Below are positions 8,385 to 16,735 of a DNA stretch of 41,283 bases, piece by piece. The position numbers were made by a program, and so were the translations under genes. Every line of letters begins with the position of its first letter. The stretch's first letter is position 1. The DNA is from an uncultured Bacteroidota bacterium (GTDB lineage: Bacteria; Bacteroidota; Bacteroidia; Chitinophagales; Chitinophagaceae), in the NCBI GenBank assembly GCA_903871575.1, contig CAIQHJ010000080.1, positions 1 through 41,283 of the forward strand, read 5' to 3'. The notes under the pieces are model-generated. The model was not told the DNA's origin. It saw only the letters and a program-made list of their open reading frames with translations, and made no database searches.

Positions 8385-9410
8385 ATGGAATCACGCACTG
8401 AAATTGCTTCACTAGGAGAATTTGGATTAATTGAGCACCTCACTAAAAATATAGAAATAAAAAACGCTTCCTCACTGGTAGGGATAGGTGATGATGCTGC
8501 GGTGATTGATCATTTTGGCAGACAAACGGTATTATCTACCGACTTGTTACTAGAAGGCATTCATTTTGATTTGTCGTATACGCCAATGAAACACCTTGGT
8601 TATAAAGCTGTGGTTGTGAACTTAAGTGATATATATGCCATGAACGCGATTCCTACACAAATTTTATTGAGTGTTGGTTTTAGCAATAGATTTAGCTTGG
8701 AAGCCTTAGATGAATTTTACAGTGGCGTGTATGCGGCATGTGAAGCGTATCAAGTGGATTTGGTTGGAGGTGATACCAGCTCATCTCAAAAAGGATTTGT
8801 AATCAGCGTTACCGCAATTGGCGAGGTGGCGCCCGATGCATTTGTAAAACGCAATACCGCCAAGGAAACAGATTTGATTTGTGTTAGTGGAGAATTGGGG
8901 AGTGCATTTTTAGGATTGACATTGTTGGAAAGAGAAAAAAAGATTTTTCAAGAAACGGGTGCACAACCAGATTTAGAAGGGCAAAAACACATTGTAGGCA
9001 GGTTGTTAAAGCCTGAGGCAAGAAAAGACATCGTTGCTTATTTTTCAGATGAAGGAATTTTGCCAACGAGCATGATTGATGTGAGCGATGGATTGAGCAG
9101 CGATATCATGCATATTTGCAATCAAAGTAAAGTTGGATGTGTATTGTATGAAGACAAATTTCCTTTCAATGAGGATGCTAAAGAATTTGCATACAAACTA
9201 CAATTAGATCCAACAGCCTGCGCTTTGAGTGGCGGCGAAGACTACGAATTGTTGTTTACCATTGCACAATCAGATTATGAGAAAATAAAACTCAATCCAG
9301 CCATCTCTATCATTGGTTACACAACGCAAGCATCGGAAGGCATGAACCTCATAACCAGGGGCGGAAATAAACACGCGTTGGTTGCTCAGGGCTGGAATCA
9401 TGTAAAATAA
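8385..9410 (+). CDS. thiL: Thiamine-monophosphate kinase
   Basis: Phosphorylates thiamine monophosphate to thiamine pyrophosphate, the last step of cofactor synthesis. The 341-residue product starts with the GEFGLIEHL stretch typical of ThiL, followed by GIGDDAAV near 33-40, STDLLLEGIHFD, VVNLSDIYAMNA and VGGDTSS. These are the ATP and Mg2+ binding motifs of the AIR synthase-like fold. DVSDGLSSD and GGEDYELL in the second half are also ThiL signatures. It lies 14 bp behind the inositol phosphatase gene, ends with one base to spare before a convergent gene, and no TPP riboswitch is apparent upstream. Confidence 0.95.
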   Translation: MESRTEIASLGEFGLIEHLTKNIEIKNASSLVGIGDDAAVIDHFGRQTVLSTDLLLEGIHFDLSYTPMKHLGYKAVVVNLSDIYAMNAIPTQILLSVGFSNRFSLEALDEFYSGVYAACEAYQVDLVGGDTSSSQKGFVISVTAIGEVAPDAFVKRNTAKETDLICVSGELGSAFLGLTLLEREKKIFQETGAQPDLEGQKHIVGRLLKPEARKDIVAYFSDEGILPTSMIDVSDGLSSDIMHICNQSKVGCVLYEDKFPFNEDAKEFAYKLQLDPTACALSGGEDYELLFTIAQSDYEKIKLNPAISIIGYTTQASEGMNLITRGGNKHALVAQGWNHVK

Positions 9411-9411
9411 T

Positions 9412-9849
9412 TCAATTCGACATTTCACAATTATTCAGCCGTTTAAGAATACAATCGATTATTTCTTCGGTGAATGTCATCTCTATGTTTCCTGATTTAT
9501 CAATTTGTCGGATACAGCCATCAAAAAAAGTTATTGGTATTTTTTCGCAAAGGAAAAATGAAAAAAGATTGTTGCTCAATGCGGCATAAACCAATTTTCC
9601 GGTGAATGTGGTTTGTATTAAAATATGATATAACCCGCCCGAATGACCAGTAACAACTTGAAGAAATGTATATGCATTTTCCGAATCAAATTTTGGAGTG
9701 TATTGCTCAAAGGGGATGTTTAATGCCGTATAATTTTCGATAATTATTTCTTTTGTGCGTACCGTTTGTTGATTTGATTTGATGAATGGCTGTCCCGAAG
9801 CAAATTGCCTACAAATCAATAGCATCATTATCATATAGGTCGTTCGCAT
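9412..9849 (-). CDS. Hypothetical secreted protein (145 aa)
   Basis: Begins with a probable Sec signal peptide (MRTTYMIMMLLICRQFASGQ, cleavage after SG or GQ). The remaining roughly 125 residues have no cysteine pair, repeats or known motif that I recognise, apart from a beta-rich look in the middle. It is the last of three consecutive minus-strand genes for exported proteins of unknown function (9412, 9897, 10562) and abuts the convergent thiL gene. Function unknown. Confidence 0.6.
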   Translation of the reverse strand: MRTTYMIMMLLICRQFASGQPFIKSNQQTVRTKEIIIENYTALNIPFEQYTPKFDSENAYTFLQVVTGHSGGLYHILIQTTFTGKLVYAALSNNLFSFFLCEKIPITFFDGCIRQIDKSGNIEMTFTEEIIDCILKRLNNCEMSN

Positions 9850-9896
9850 GGTTGTTATTTTTTAATTTGAATTGTGGAAAATGAAAACGCGATTAG

Positions 9897-10502
9897 CTAA
9901 TCTGCGTAATAAGCAACAGGGTCCATACTTATCACAAACACTTCAACATTTTTCGAATCTCCATATTGCAAATCAATAATTTTTTTATACATATCGAGGT
10001 ACAACAATCCCATTTCTGTAGAGTAATTGACAAACAATTTTAATGGCGCTTTACATGCTTGTATTGAAAAAGTACGATTATCGCTTAGATATTTGAATCC
10101 TATTTGTTTGAATAGCATATTGCGTTCTAAAATAGAATCAGGCACCTGTTTATTTTGAATGGTTTCTTTTATTTCCATGATGATTCTGCCTTCACAAGAA
10201 CTATTTTCTGATAGGAATTCGCTTCGCTTCAGTTTGGTGCTGTCGTTAGCAAAAAAACCTACAAGCAGCATACTGCTATCTTTTTGTAAATAATCATTTA
10301 CATATGGCATGTAAGATTTTGAATCCACATAGAGGATCTTTGTGTTTTGAAAACCGGTGTTGTTTTTCAAATAATTGCGATAAGCCGACTTATCATTAAA
10401 TACATGGTGTTCATTTACTTTATTCTTTTTTAAAGTGTGTTGAAGACATCCGCTTAACATAAAGATTCCAATACAAAATGCAGTTGTGGTTAATGGTTTC
10501 AT
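9897..10502 (-). CDS. Hypothetical lipoprotein (201 aa)
   Basis: From the ATG at 10502 the product begins MKPLTTTAFCIGIFMLSGCLQ, with a lipobox LSGC at 17-20, so it should be a membrane-anchored lipoprotein. The mature part is polar and mixed alpha/beta, without a motif I recognise. I preferred 10502 over the longer reading from 10535 because the longer one runs into the terminator hairpin at 10528-10555 and spoils the signal peptide. It lies between two other unknown exported proteins on the same strand. Confidence 0.6.
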   Translation of the reverse strand: MKPLTTTAFCIGIFMLSGCLQHTLKKNKVNEHHVFNDKSAYRNYLKNNTGFQNTKILYVDSKSYMPYVNDYLQKDSSMLLVGFFANDSTKLKRSEFLSENSSCEGRIIMEIKETIQNKQVPDSILERNMLFKQIGFKYLSDNRTFSIQACKAPLKLFVNYSTEMGLLYLDMYKKIIDLQYGDSKNVEVFVISMDPVAYYAD

Positions 10503-10527
10503 TGTATTTGTTTTGATGAATAGAAAT

Positions 10528-10555
10528 AAAGGCAATGCCCAAAGACATTGCCTTT
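10528..10555 (-). terminator. Rho-independent terminator after the 10562-11047 gene
   Basis: A perfect 10-bp inverted repeat, AAAGGCAATG at 10528-10537 and CATTGCCTTT at 10546-10555, with an 8-base loop. It lies 6 bp after the stop of the minus-strand gene ending at 10562. The minus-strand transcript continues into TATTTCTATT, a weak U tract. The A-rich and T-rich flanks would let it work in either direction. Confidence 0.65.
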
Positions 10556-10561
10556 TGTTTT

Positions 10562-11047
10562 TTAGTTTAGGGGTAGGTTAACAACGAACTCGTCATCTAC
10601 AACAGCAACTGGATATACACCGCCTTTAATATATCGGATGATGCCCGTTTCGGATTTGATGCTAAAGCTTTTTTCTTCCAATTCAAACGTTGAAAAATCT
10701 GTTTTTTCAAAACTCTTTTGATATTTCAATGCCAATGGGATGTGCAGCTCAATCACTTCTTTATTTATTTTAGCTACCGCATCCACCATCGTCCCAGAGA
10801 TTGAAGACTTACGCCAATTTGGATCGCACGAAACATAAGCGCTGTGTTTGAAACACAAACCAAAACCACTGGTACAATTTGTTCTTGGCTTATGAAAATT
10901 GATAAATTGGAGAACAACATGCAATGTAGGGGTATAGCCGTATGGACAATCTACCGGTCCGGTTTGAGGGAAATTTAAAGTAGTTGAGCGCTGTGCCATC
11001 AGCATGTTTGAAAATAAAATCATCGTAACAATAAATAAATTTCGCAT
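10562..11047 (-). CDS. Hypothetical secreted protein (161 aa)
   Basis: A signal peptide is evident (MRNLFIVTMILFSNMLMAQ, cleavage after MAQ). The mature protein has a cysteine-containing N-terminal half (DCPYGYTP, NCTSGFGLCF, SCDPNW) that could form disulfides, followed by a beta-rich second half. No family recognised. A strong hairpin terminator follows at 10528-10555. The gene is divergent from the XRE regulator across a 266-bp region holding several palindromic sites, so regulation by that protein is possible but unproven. Confidence 0.6.
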   Translation of the reverse strand: MRNLFIVTMILFSNMLMAQRSTTLNFPQTGPVDCPYGYTPTLHVVLQFINFHKPRTNCTSGFGLCFKHSAYVSCDPNWRKSSISGTMVDAVAKINKEVIELHIPLALKYQKSFEKTDFSTFELEEKSFSIKSETGIIRYIKGGVYPVAVVDDEFVVNLPLN

Positions 11048-11156
11048 GGTTTAATTTTTAATGTGCGCCTACTCTAAATCAGTTTTCGGCAATCCTGTTC
11101 AATGGCCATTGATGATGTAAAATTGCCAATCACATCAAACAAAACCTACAAAAAAC

Positions 11157-11173
11157 ACTGAACTAAATTCAGT
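11157..11173. promoter_or_regulatory. Palindrome, possible operator between divergent genes
   Basis: ACTGAACTAAATTCAGT has 6-bp perfect arms (ACTGAA/TTCAGT) around a 5-bp centre. Related half-sites flank it: AAATCAGT at 11076-11083 and its exact reverse complement ACTGATTT at 11195-11202. All lie between the gene at 10562-11047 and the XRE regulator gene, a common arrangement for autoregulation. Binding is inference. Confidence 0.35.
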
Positions 11174-11313
11174 CACAAGCTAATTTTATTCAGCACTGAT
11201 TTTATGGTGAAAACCACTAAAATTTGATGTTATTTTCTATTGGTTTTTCTGGTATAAAATCAGATAAAATATTTGTTGGCAGGTTAAGTTTACATTCAAA
11301 AAAATCAAACAAC

Positions 11314-11745
11314 ATGAAATCAAGAAAAAATGTAGACGGTTACGAAAGACTAAAAATTGGCAACAATATTCGCAAATGGAGAGGCATCAAAGGCATCAAA
11401 CAAAAAGACTTGGCTTCCGCAATGAAAATGTCTGAAGCGGCGATCAGTAATTTTGAAAATGACCAATCGGACATTACCTTAAGCCAAATGGAGGATATCG
11501 CTCTCATTTTAGATGTCTCGGTTGAAAGTTTATTTACAGATCCGCAAGACAACATGCTCACCAAAAATTATATAGTAAACAATTTAGAAAATCAGTCGGG
11601 ACAAGTAATGGATGCATCTTTGTTTTATGCATTGATTGGATCATTGCAAAAAAAAGACGAGCAAATAAAGGATGTGCTCAATACTGTGATGTATAAAATG
11701 GATCAAATTTCTGGTGAGCCATCTCGCAGCATACACGCCTCATAA
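11314..11745 (+). CDS. XRE-family helix-turn-helix regulator
   Basis: A 143-residue protein. Residues about 14-70 form a Cro/CI-type HTH: IGNNIRKWRGIKGIKQKDLASAM, then KMSEAAISNFENDQSDITLSQMEDIALILDVSVESLF. The C-terminal 70 residues are predicted helical (YALIGSLQKKDEQIKDVLNTVMYKM) and may mediate dimerisation or be a short coiled coil. I start at MKSRKNVDGY (11314), because the upstream in-frame extension to 11224 lacks family-like sequence. The S41 peptidase gene begins 37 bp downstream in the same direction and may be co-transcribed. The upstream region holds palindromes that could be its operators. Confidence 0.8.
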   Translation: MKSRKNVDGYERLKIGNNIRKWRGIKGIKQKDLASAMKMSEAAISNFENDQSDITLSQMEDIALILDVSVESLFTDPQDNMLTKNYIVNNLENQSGQVMDASLFYALIGSLQKKDEQIKDVLNTVMYKMDQISGEPSRSIHAS

Positions 11746-11782
11746 ATTATGTGTAGTTTTATGGTTAGTGTGTATTTCCTTC

Positions 11783-13258
11783 ATGAAAAATTTTGTATTC
11801 TTATTGCTCATCGTGTTGTTGCTTTGCTCCTGCAGTGCTGTGCATCAAGCACATCAGCCCAATCAAAAATTTGGCAAAGCTGCATTGATGAAAGATTACA
11901 ACATCGCTAGAGAAATTCTCACAACCAAGCATCCATCATTGTATTGGTACACTTCAAAAGATAGTATCGATTACTATTTTGATACCCAAGCACAATTGCT
12001 TAAAGACAGCATGACTGCCCAACAATTTGTTTGGCAAATTATGGCCCCAGTTGTCAACAAGATACATTGCGGCCACACTAGCATTGGTATGAGCAAGTCC
12101 TACGAAAAATGGAAGCGCTTTCATAAACCCAGTGCATTTCCATTTCATTTGAAGGTGTGGAATGACAGCATGGTTGTAATGAATACGGTGTATGAAAAAG
12201 ATACACTGCTAAAAAAAGGTACCCTCATCAAAAGCATCAATGGTATTGAATCTAGCGCAATCATTAAAAAAATGTTGAGCCATTTACCAGAAGACGGGTA
12301 TGCGCACAACGTAAATTTTATTCGCATCAGCAGCAATTTCCCATTGTTGCATACCTATGTTTTTGGATTGAGCGACAATTACCACATACGATATGTTGAC
12401 AGTTTGGCGAATGTTAAGGATACCCTCATTGCCGCTTTCGTAGAATCAAAACAGACAAGAAAAAACGAAATAAAGCTTGCTAACATTAAGCAACAGCGGA
12501 AAACCAAAAATTGGACTTCTAGCAGTTTGGAAATCGACAGTTCTCATCAAAAAGCGCTTTTGCGACTAAACAATTTTACGGCTGTTGGTCTTCGTCGGTT
12601 TTTTAAAAAATCATTTAAAACATTGCATAACAAACAGGTGCCCAATTTGATTATTGATTTAAGATACAATGGAGGAGGCTTTGTGAACAAGTCTACATTG
12701 TTTACGAAATACATTTCAAAGAAACCATTTAAAGTAGCAGATTCTGTATACGCAACGGTGAGCAGTTTGGCGCCTTATACTAGCTATTTCAAAGAAGGCA
12801 GGTGGAACAACATTAAATTGCGTATTTTAGGCAGAAGACAGTCCAATTCAACATTTCATCTTGAGCGGTACGAAAGAAAAATGTACAGGCCTAAAAAGCA
12901 TCTCCGCTTCGATGGCAACATTTATATTTTAATCAATGGTCCGAGTTTTTCAGCAACTACTTTATTTCTAAATGCCATAAAAGGACAATCCAATGTTGTG
13001 TTGGTTGGAGAAGAAACAGGTGGTGGATGGTATGGAAACAATGGCATTTTGCTTCCAGAAATCATTTTGCCCAATACACAAACCAGATTGCGTATGCCGT
13101 TGTTTAGATTGGTGCAATTTAATCACCTAGAATCGCATAAAGGAAAAGGCATTCCACCAGATATATTTGTGCCAACCCATTATGATGCTTTAATAAATGG
13201 CTATGATATGAAATTGAAAGTTGTAGATTCACTGATTAATCAAAAGCCGATAAAGTAA
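11783..13258 (+). CDS. S41-family peptidase lipoprotein
   Basis: A 491-residue exported protein with a lipoprotein-type signal (MKNFVFLLLIVLLLCSCSA, lipid cysteine probably C17). The C-terminal half is the tail-specific protease (C-terminal processing peptidase) core: LIIDLRYNGGG near 289-299, ILINGPSFSATT near 382-393 with the likely catalytic serine at 390, and GEETGGGWYGNNG near 409-421. No clear PDZ domain is seen, though residues 120-200 may hold a degenerate one (KKGTLIKSINGI). The start at 11783 fits the signal peptide, and the longer reading from 11714 does not. Its 3' end overlaps the convergent amidohydrolase gene by 23 bp. The substrate is unknown. Confidence 0.85.
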   Translation: MKNFVFLLLIVLLLCSCSAVHQAHQPNQKFGKAALMKDYNIAREILTTKHPSLYWYTSKDSIDYYFDTQAQLLKDSMTAQQFVWQIMAPVVNKIHCGHTSIGMSKSYEKWKRFHKPSAFPFHLKVWNDSMVVMNTVYEKDTLLKKGTLIKSINGIESSAIIKKMLSHLPEDGYAHNVNFIRISSNFPLLHTYVFGLSDNYHIRYVDSLANVKDTLIAAFVESKQTRKNEIKLANIKQQRKTKNWTSSSLEIDSSHQKALLRLNNFTAVGLRRFFKKSFKTLHNKQVPNLIIDLRYNGGGFVNKSTLFTKYISKKPFKVADSVYATVSSLAPYTSYFKEGRWNNIKLRILGRRQSNSTFHLERYERKMYRPKKHLRFDGNIYILINGPSFSATTLFLNAIKGQSNVVLVGEETGGGWYGNNGILLPEIILPNTQTRLRMPLFRLVQFNHLESHKGKGIPPDIFVPTHYDALINGYDMKLKVVDSLINQKPIK

Positions 13259-14024
13259 AACCATCTGCATCTTTGGCGAAAGGGAACTGCTGTCTAATTG
13301 CTTCCAATTGATCTTTTTGCAGCAGCAAAGTGTGTATATCTTCTTCGTTGGATTTGTGATATAAAATGTTTCCTAATGGATCAATAATCATCGAATCGCC
13401 ACTGTAAGAAATGTTTTTTCCGTCGTTACCTACTCTATTTACGCCTACCACATAACATTGATTTTCTATGGCTCGAGCGGTGAGCAATGATTTCCAGGCA
13501 TGATTTCTTTTTTCTGGCCAATTGGCAACATAAACCAATACGTCGTATTCATTTGTATGTTGTTGTCTTGCCCAAACCGGAAATCTCAAATCATAACAAA
13601 TCTGTAAGTTTAATCGCCATCCATTTACGGAGGCAATAAGTCTTTTGTTGCCGCTGCTGTAAAATTCGTTTTCATTGGCATAGGCAAACAAATGTCTTTT
13701 ATCGTAGAAGCCAAAAGTTTGATTGGGCAGCATCCAAATAAGTCGGTTGAAAAATTGATTGTTTTCAGATATGATGATGCTTCCAGTAAGGATGATGTTG
13801 TTTGCTTTGCTAACGCGCTTCATCCATTGTATGGTGTTCCCGTCTATCGTTTCTGCCAATGCGGAAGCGTTCATGGAAAAGCCGGTGCTAAACATCTCGG
13901 GTAAAATGACTATGCCGCTTTTATGTTGAAGCAGATTGATTTTGCTTTCAAACATATCCAGATTGGCTTGTTTATCTTCCCAAAAAAGTACTGATTGAAT
14001 GGTGGTAATTTGAAGCGAAGACAT
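13236..14024 (-). CDS. Carbon-nitrogen hydrolase (nitrilase superfamily, omega-amidase-like)
   Basis: A 262-residue cytoplasmic amidase. The Glu-Lys-Cys triad is visible: E43 in LPEMFSTGF, K109 in YDKRHLF and C143 in QICYDLRFPVWAR. The sequence and length fit the YafV/Nit2 branch, which hydrolyses 2-oxoglutaramate or 2-oxosuccinamate, possibly in repair of transamination products. The substrate is inferred from the family only. The gene is convergent with the S41 peptidase gene and their coding ends share 23 bp. Confidence 0.88.
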   Translation of the reverse strand: MSSLQITTIQSVLFWEDKQANLDMFESKINLLQHKSGIVILPEMFSTGFSMNASALAETIDGNTIQWMKRVSKANNIILTGSIIISENNQFFNRLIWMLPNQTFGFYDKRHLFAYANENEFYSSGNKRLIASVNGWRLNLQICYDLRFPVWARQQHTNEYDVLVYVANWPEKRNHAWKSLLTARAIENQCYVVGVNRVGNDGKNISYSGDSMIIDPLGNILYHKSNEEDIHTLLLQKDQLEAIRQQFPFAKDADGFTLSAFD

Positions 14025-14196
14025 CTTTATGTATGCTTTTTGATGTTATAAGAAAGATGATGATTGGTGATTAATTTGATGTTTGTTGCAACTGTGTTTA
14101 AAAACATGTTTGCGATACAACAAAAAAACTTCATCAGCCGAATACAGATTGCAATAATAAATCAAAAAATACCAAACTGCTCGATATGCGATGCGC

Positions 14197-14204
14197 TATA
14201 TTTG
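14197..14204 (+). promoter_or_regulatory. -7 box of the DUF2911 gene
   Basis: TATATTTG, a perfect TAnnTTTG match, 14 bp before the ATG at 14219. It rules out the alternative in-frame start at 14186. No convincing -33 element. Confidence 0.45.
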
Positions 14205-14218
14205 CAAAAAAAAATCAA

Positions 14219-14803
14219 ATGAAGCATTGTCTGTTTGTTTTGTTGACCATTTGTTGTATTTCAGGAGTTGCATTTGCGCAGGAGAAAATTCCGGCAATAG
14301 ACAAATCTCCTTTAGACATCAGTTATTTTCCGGTTAATTTCCCTTTGATGAAAGTGCAAGAGAAAACCAGTGAAAATTTAATAGCTAGAATAATTTACAG
14401 TCGTCCTTCAATGAATGGTAGAAAGGTATTTGGGGAGTTGATAGCGTTTGAAAAGCTGTGGCGCTTGGGTGCAAACGAAGCAACCGAGATTGAATTTTTC
14501 ACAGACGTGTACATCAACAAAACAAAAGTAAAAAAAGGGCGATATTCTATTTATGCCATACCAACCCCAACGAAATGGACGATCATCATCAATAAAGCAT
14601 TAGACACTTGGGGCGCATTTAATTACAATGCATCAAAAGATGTGATTAGAGTTGCTGTGGACGTGGAGTACATCAGCCAACCTGTTGAATCATTTTCTGC
14701 AATATTTGACAGCATCAATCCGAAAACGGTTGGCTTGCAATTTTTTTGGGAAAATGCAAAAGTGATCTTACCTATTACCTTAACCAAGCCATTGTCATCA
14801 TAA
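14219..14803 (+). CDS. DUF2911 secreted protein
   Basis: A 194-residue exported protein with the signal peptide MKHCLFVLLTICCISGVAFAQ. The mature part matches the Bacteroidota family DUF2911: IIYSRPSMNGRKVFGELIAFEKLWRLGANEATEIEF is a strong signature, followed by KKGRYSIYAIPTPTKWTIIINK. The biochemical function of the family is unknown. It is probably periplasmic. It lies 49 bp before asnB in the same direction, with no obvious terminator between them. Confidence 0.88.
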   Translation: MKHCLFVLLTICCISGVAFAQEKIPAIDKSPLDISYFPVNFPLMKVQEKTSENLIARIIYSRPSMNGRKVFGELIAFEKLWRLGANEATEIEFFTDVYINKTKVKKGRYSIYAIPTPTKWTIIINKALDTWGAFNYNASKDVIRVAVDVEYISQPVESFSAIFDSINPKTVGLQFFWENAKVILPITLTKPLSS

Positions 14804-14852
14804 GTTTGTTGAATATTTTGGAATTGGAATTCAATAGTTTGATATTTACATT

Positions 14853-16691
14853 ATGTGTGGTATTGCAGGTATTATTTCTCCTATTGCTTCTTTATGTAAT
14901 GAACATCAACTTAAAAAGATGGCAGAAGCCATTGCGCATCGAGGACCCGATGGCGAAGGTTTTTGGATTAATGCGAACAACAATGTTGGATTGGCGCACA
15001 GAAGATTAGCCATCATTGATTTATCGCCTCAAGCAGCACAGCCGATGCATTATCTTAATCGATATTCTATCGTTTATAATGGCGAAATCTACAATTTCCC
15101 TGAGCTGAAAAAAGAACTTAAAAAAGCGGGTTATCATTTTAATACGAGCAGTGATACGGAAGTTATTTTGGCGGCTTATGATTGTTACAAAGAAAAATGT
15201 CTTCCCTATTTCGATGGTATGTTTGCATTTGCGATTTGGGATTCCGTAGAACAAAAATTATTTGCAGCGAGAGACAGAATGGGAGAGAAGCCATTTTATT
15301 ATCACAATCAAAAAGGGCTGTTTTGTTTCGCAAGTGAAATGAAGGCATTGTGGGCTGTAGAAGTACCCAAAGAAGCCGACAATAAAATGTTGTTGAATTA
15401 TCTCACATTGGGCACAGTGCAACATGCATCTGATGCTTCCCGTACATTTTTTAAAGGTATTTTTTCTTTGCCGGCTGCACATTTTTTAACATGGCAAAAT
15501 GAGGTATTGTCGGTGCATCATTATTGGCAGTTGGACAAACAAATTACAAGCAACATTGACGAGCAAACGGCGATTTTGCAATTAAACGATTACTTTAATC
15601 AATCGGTGAAAATGCGATTGCGAAGTGATGTGCCAGTGGGAACGAGCTTAAGTGGCGGGTTGGACAGTTCTAGCATTGTTGCGAGTATCAAACAACAACA
15701 ACCGTTCGATTTGCATACGTTTTCTGCTGTGTTTCCGGGCTTTGAGAAAGATGAGTCTGCAGCTATTCGGGAAATAACAAATCAATTCAACATAACAAAT
15801 CATTTGGTAACGCCCACCGCCGAAGCGTGCATTTTGGATTTTGAAAAGTTGATGTATCACCAAGAAGAACCGATTACCTCATCTAGTGTTTATGCGCAGT
15901 ATCGGGTTTATCAAATGGCCAAAGCGCATGATATTAAAGTGTTGTTGGATGGCCAAGGTGCGGATGAAATATTTGCAGGATATCACAAATATGCACATTG
16001 GTTTTTACAGGAACTAATTAATAAAAACAGGTTCAGTTTATTTATCAAAGAGAAGCAACAATTAAAAGCAAATCAAGTACAATTTAGGTGGGATATAAAA
16101 AACGTGTTGGCTGCATATCTGCCATCGCATGTAGCCATTGCCGTAGAGAAAAAAGCGTATGCCAATATGGTTGGTCATTCCGATATTAACCCCGATTTTT
16201 TAGCATGTACAAAAGGAAGAGAATGGGATGGCTTGCATAAACCAATTGTAACCAAATTGAACGATATTTTATATTTTGATGTGAAACACCAGGGTTTGGA
16301 AACATTGCTCCGATATGCAGATAGAAATGCAATGGCACATGGTTGTGAAGTGCGGTTGCCATTTCTGCAACATGATTTGGTGAAATTTGCTTTTAGTTTG
16401 CCATCAACATTTAAAATTCAGAATGGGTATATGAAATCTATTTTGAGAAAAACGATGCAGACAAAATTGCCAGCATCCATAGTGTGGAATGCAGAGAAAG
16501 TAGCATTTGAGCCGCCACAAAAGATATGGATGAAAACACCATCTTTTGTTGATTATTTGCATGAGTCTAAAAAGGCTTTGGTGAATAAAAACATTTTAAA
16601 GCCATCGGTATTACATAATCCAGCAGTGCCCAAATCGGCATATATGTCAGACAACTACGACTGGCGATATCTTTGTGTGGCTAGAATTTAA
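14853..16691 (+). CDS. asnB: Asparagine synthase (glutamine-hydrolysing)
   Basis: Transfers ammonia from glutamine to aspartate via beta-aspartyl-AMP. The 612-residue product starts MCGIAGI, so the catalytic cysteine of the class II glutaminase domain is residue 2. Further glutaminase signatures are AHRGPDGEG near 28-36 and YNGEIYNF near 75-82. The synthetase domain has the PP-loop SGGLDSS at 267-273 and LLDGQGADEIFAGYHKY. At 612 residues it is longer than the roughly 554 of E. coli AsnB and fits the longer group found in Gram-positives and Bacteroidota, some of which act in polysaccharide or peptide clusters. Here no such cluster adjoins it, so housekeeping asparagine synthesis is the simplest reading. 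Confidence 0.93.
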   Translation: MCGIAGIISPIASLCNEHQLKKMAEAIAHRGPDGEGFWINANNNVGLAHRRLAIIDLSPQAAQPMHYLNRYSIVYNGEIYNFPELKKELKKAGYHFNTSSDTEVILAAYDCYKEKCLPYFDGMFAFAIWDSVEQKLFAARDRMGEKPFYYHNQKGLFCFASEMKALWAVEVPKEADNKMLLNYLTLGTVQHASDASRTFFKGIFSLPAAHFLTWQNEVLSVHHYWQLDKQITSNIDEQTAILQLNDYFNQSVKMRLRSDVPVGTSLSGGLDSSSIVASIKQQQPFDLHTFSAVFPGFEKDESAAIREITNQFNITNHLVTPTAEACILDFEKLMYHQEEPITSSSVYAQYRVYQMAKAHDIKVLLDGQGADEIFAGYHKYAHWFLQELINKNRFSLFIKEKQQLKANQVQFRWDIKNVLAAYLPSHVAIAVEKKAYANMVGHSDINPDFLACTKGREWDGLHKPIVTKLNDILYFDVKHQGLETLLRYADRNAMAHGCEVRLPFLQHDLVKFAFSLPSTFKIQNGYMKSILRKTMQTKLPASIVWNAEKVAFEPPQKIWMKTPSFVDYLHESKKALVNKNILKPSVLHNPAVPKSAYMSDNYDWRYLCVARI

Positions 16692-16735
16692 ACCATAAAA
16701 AATTATATATTTTTACAAATAAAAAAACAAATACA

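Noticed and set aside
14853-16691. asnB as part of a capsule or antibiotic cluster
   Set aside because: The long-form enzyme can occur there, but its neighbours (DUF2911 protein and a transsulfuration enzyme) give no support.
16681-16735. SAM riboswitch upstream of the transsulfuration gene
   Set aside because: The gap to asnB is only 44 bp and has no suitable stems.
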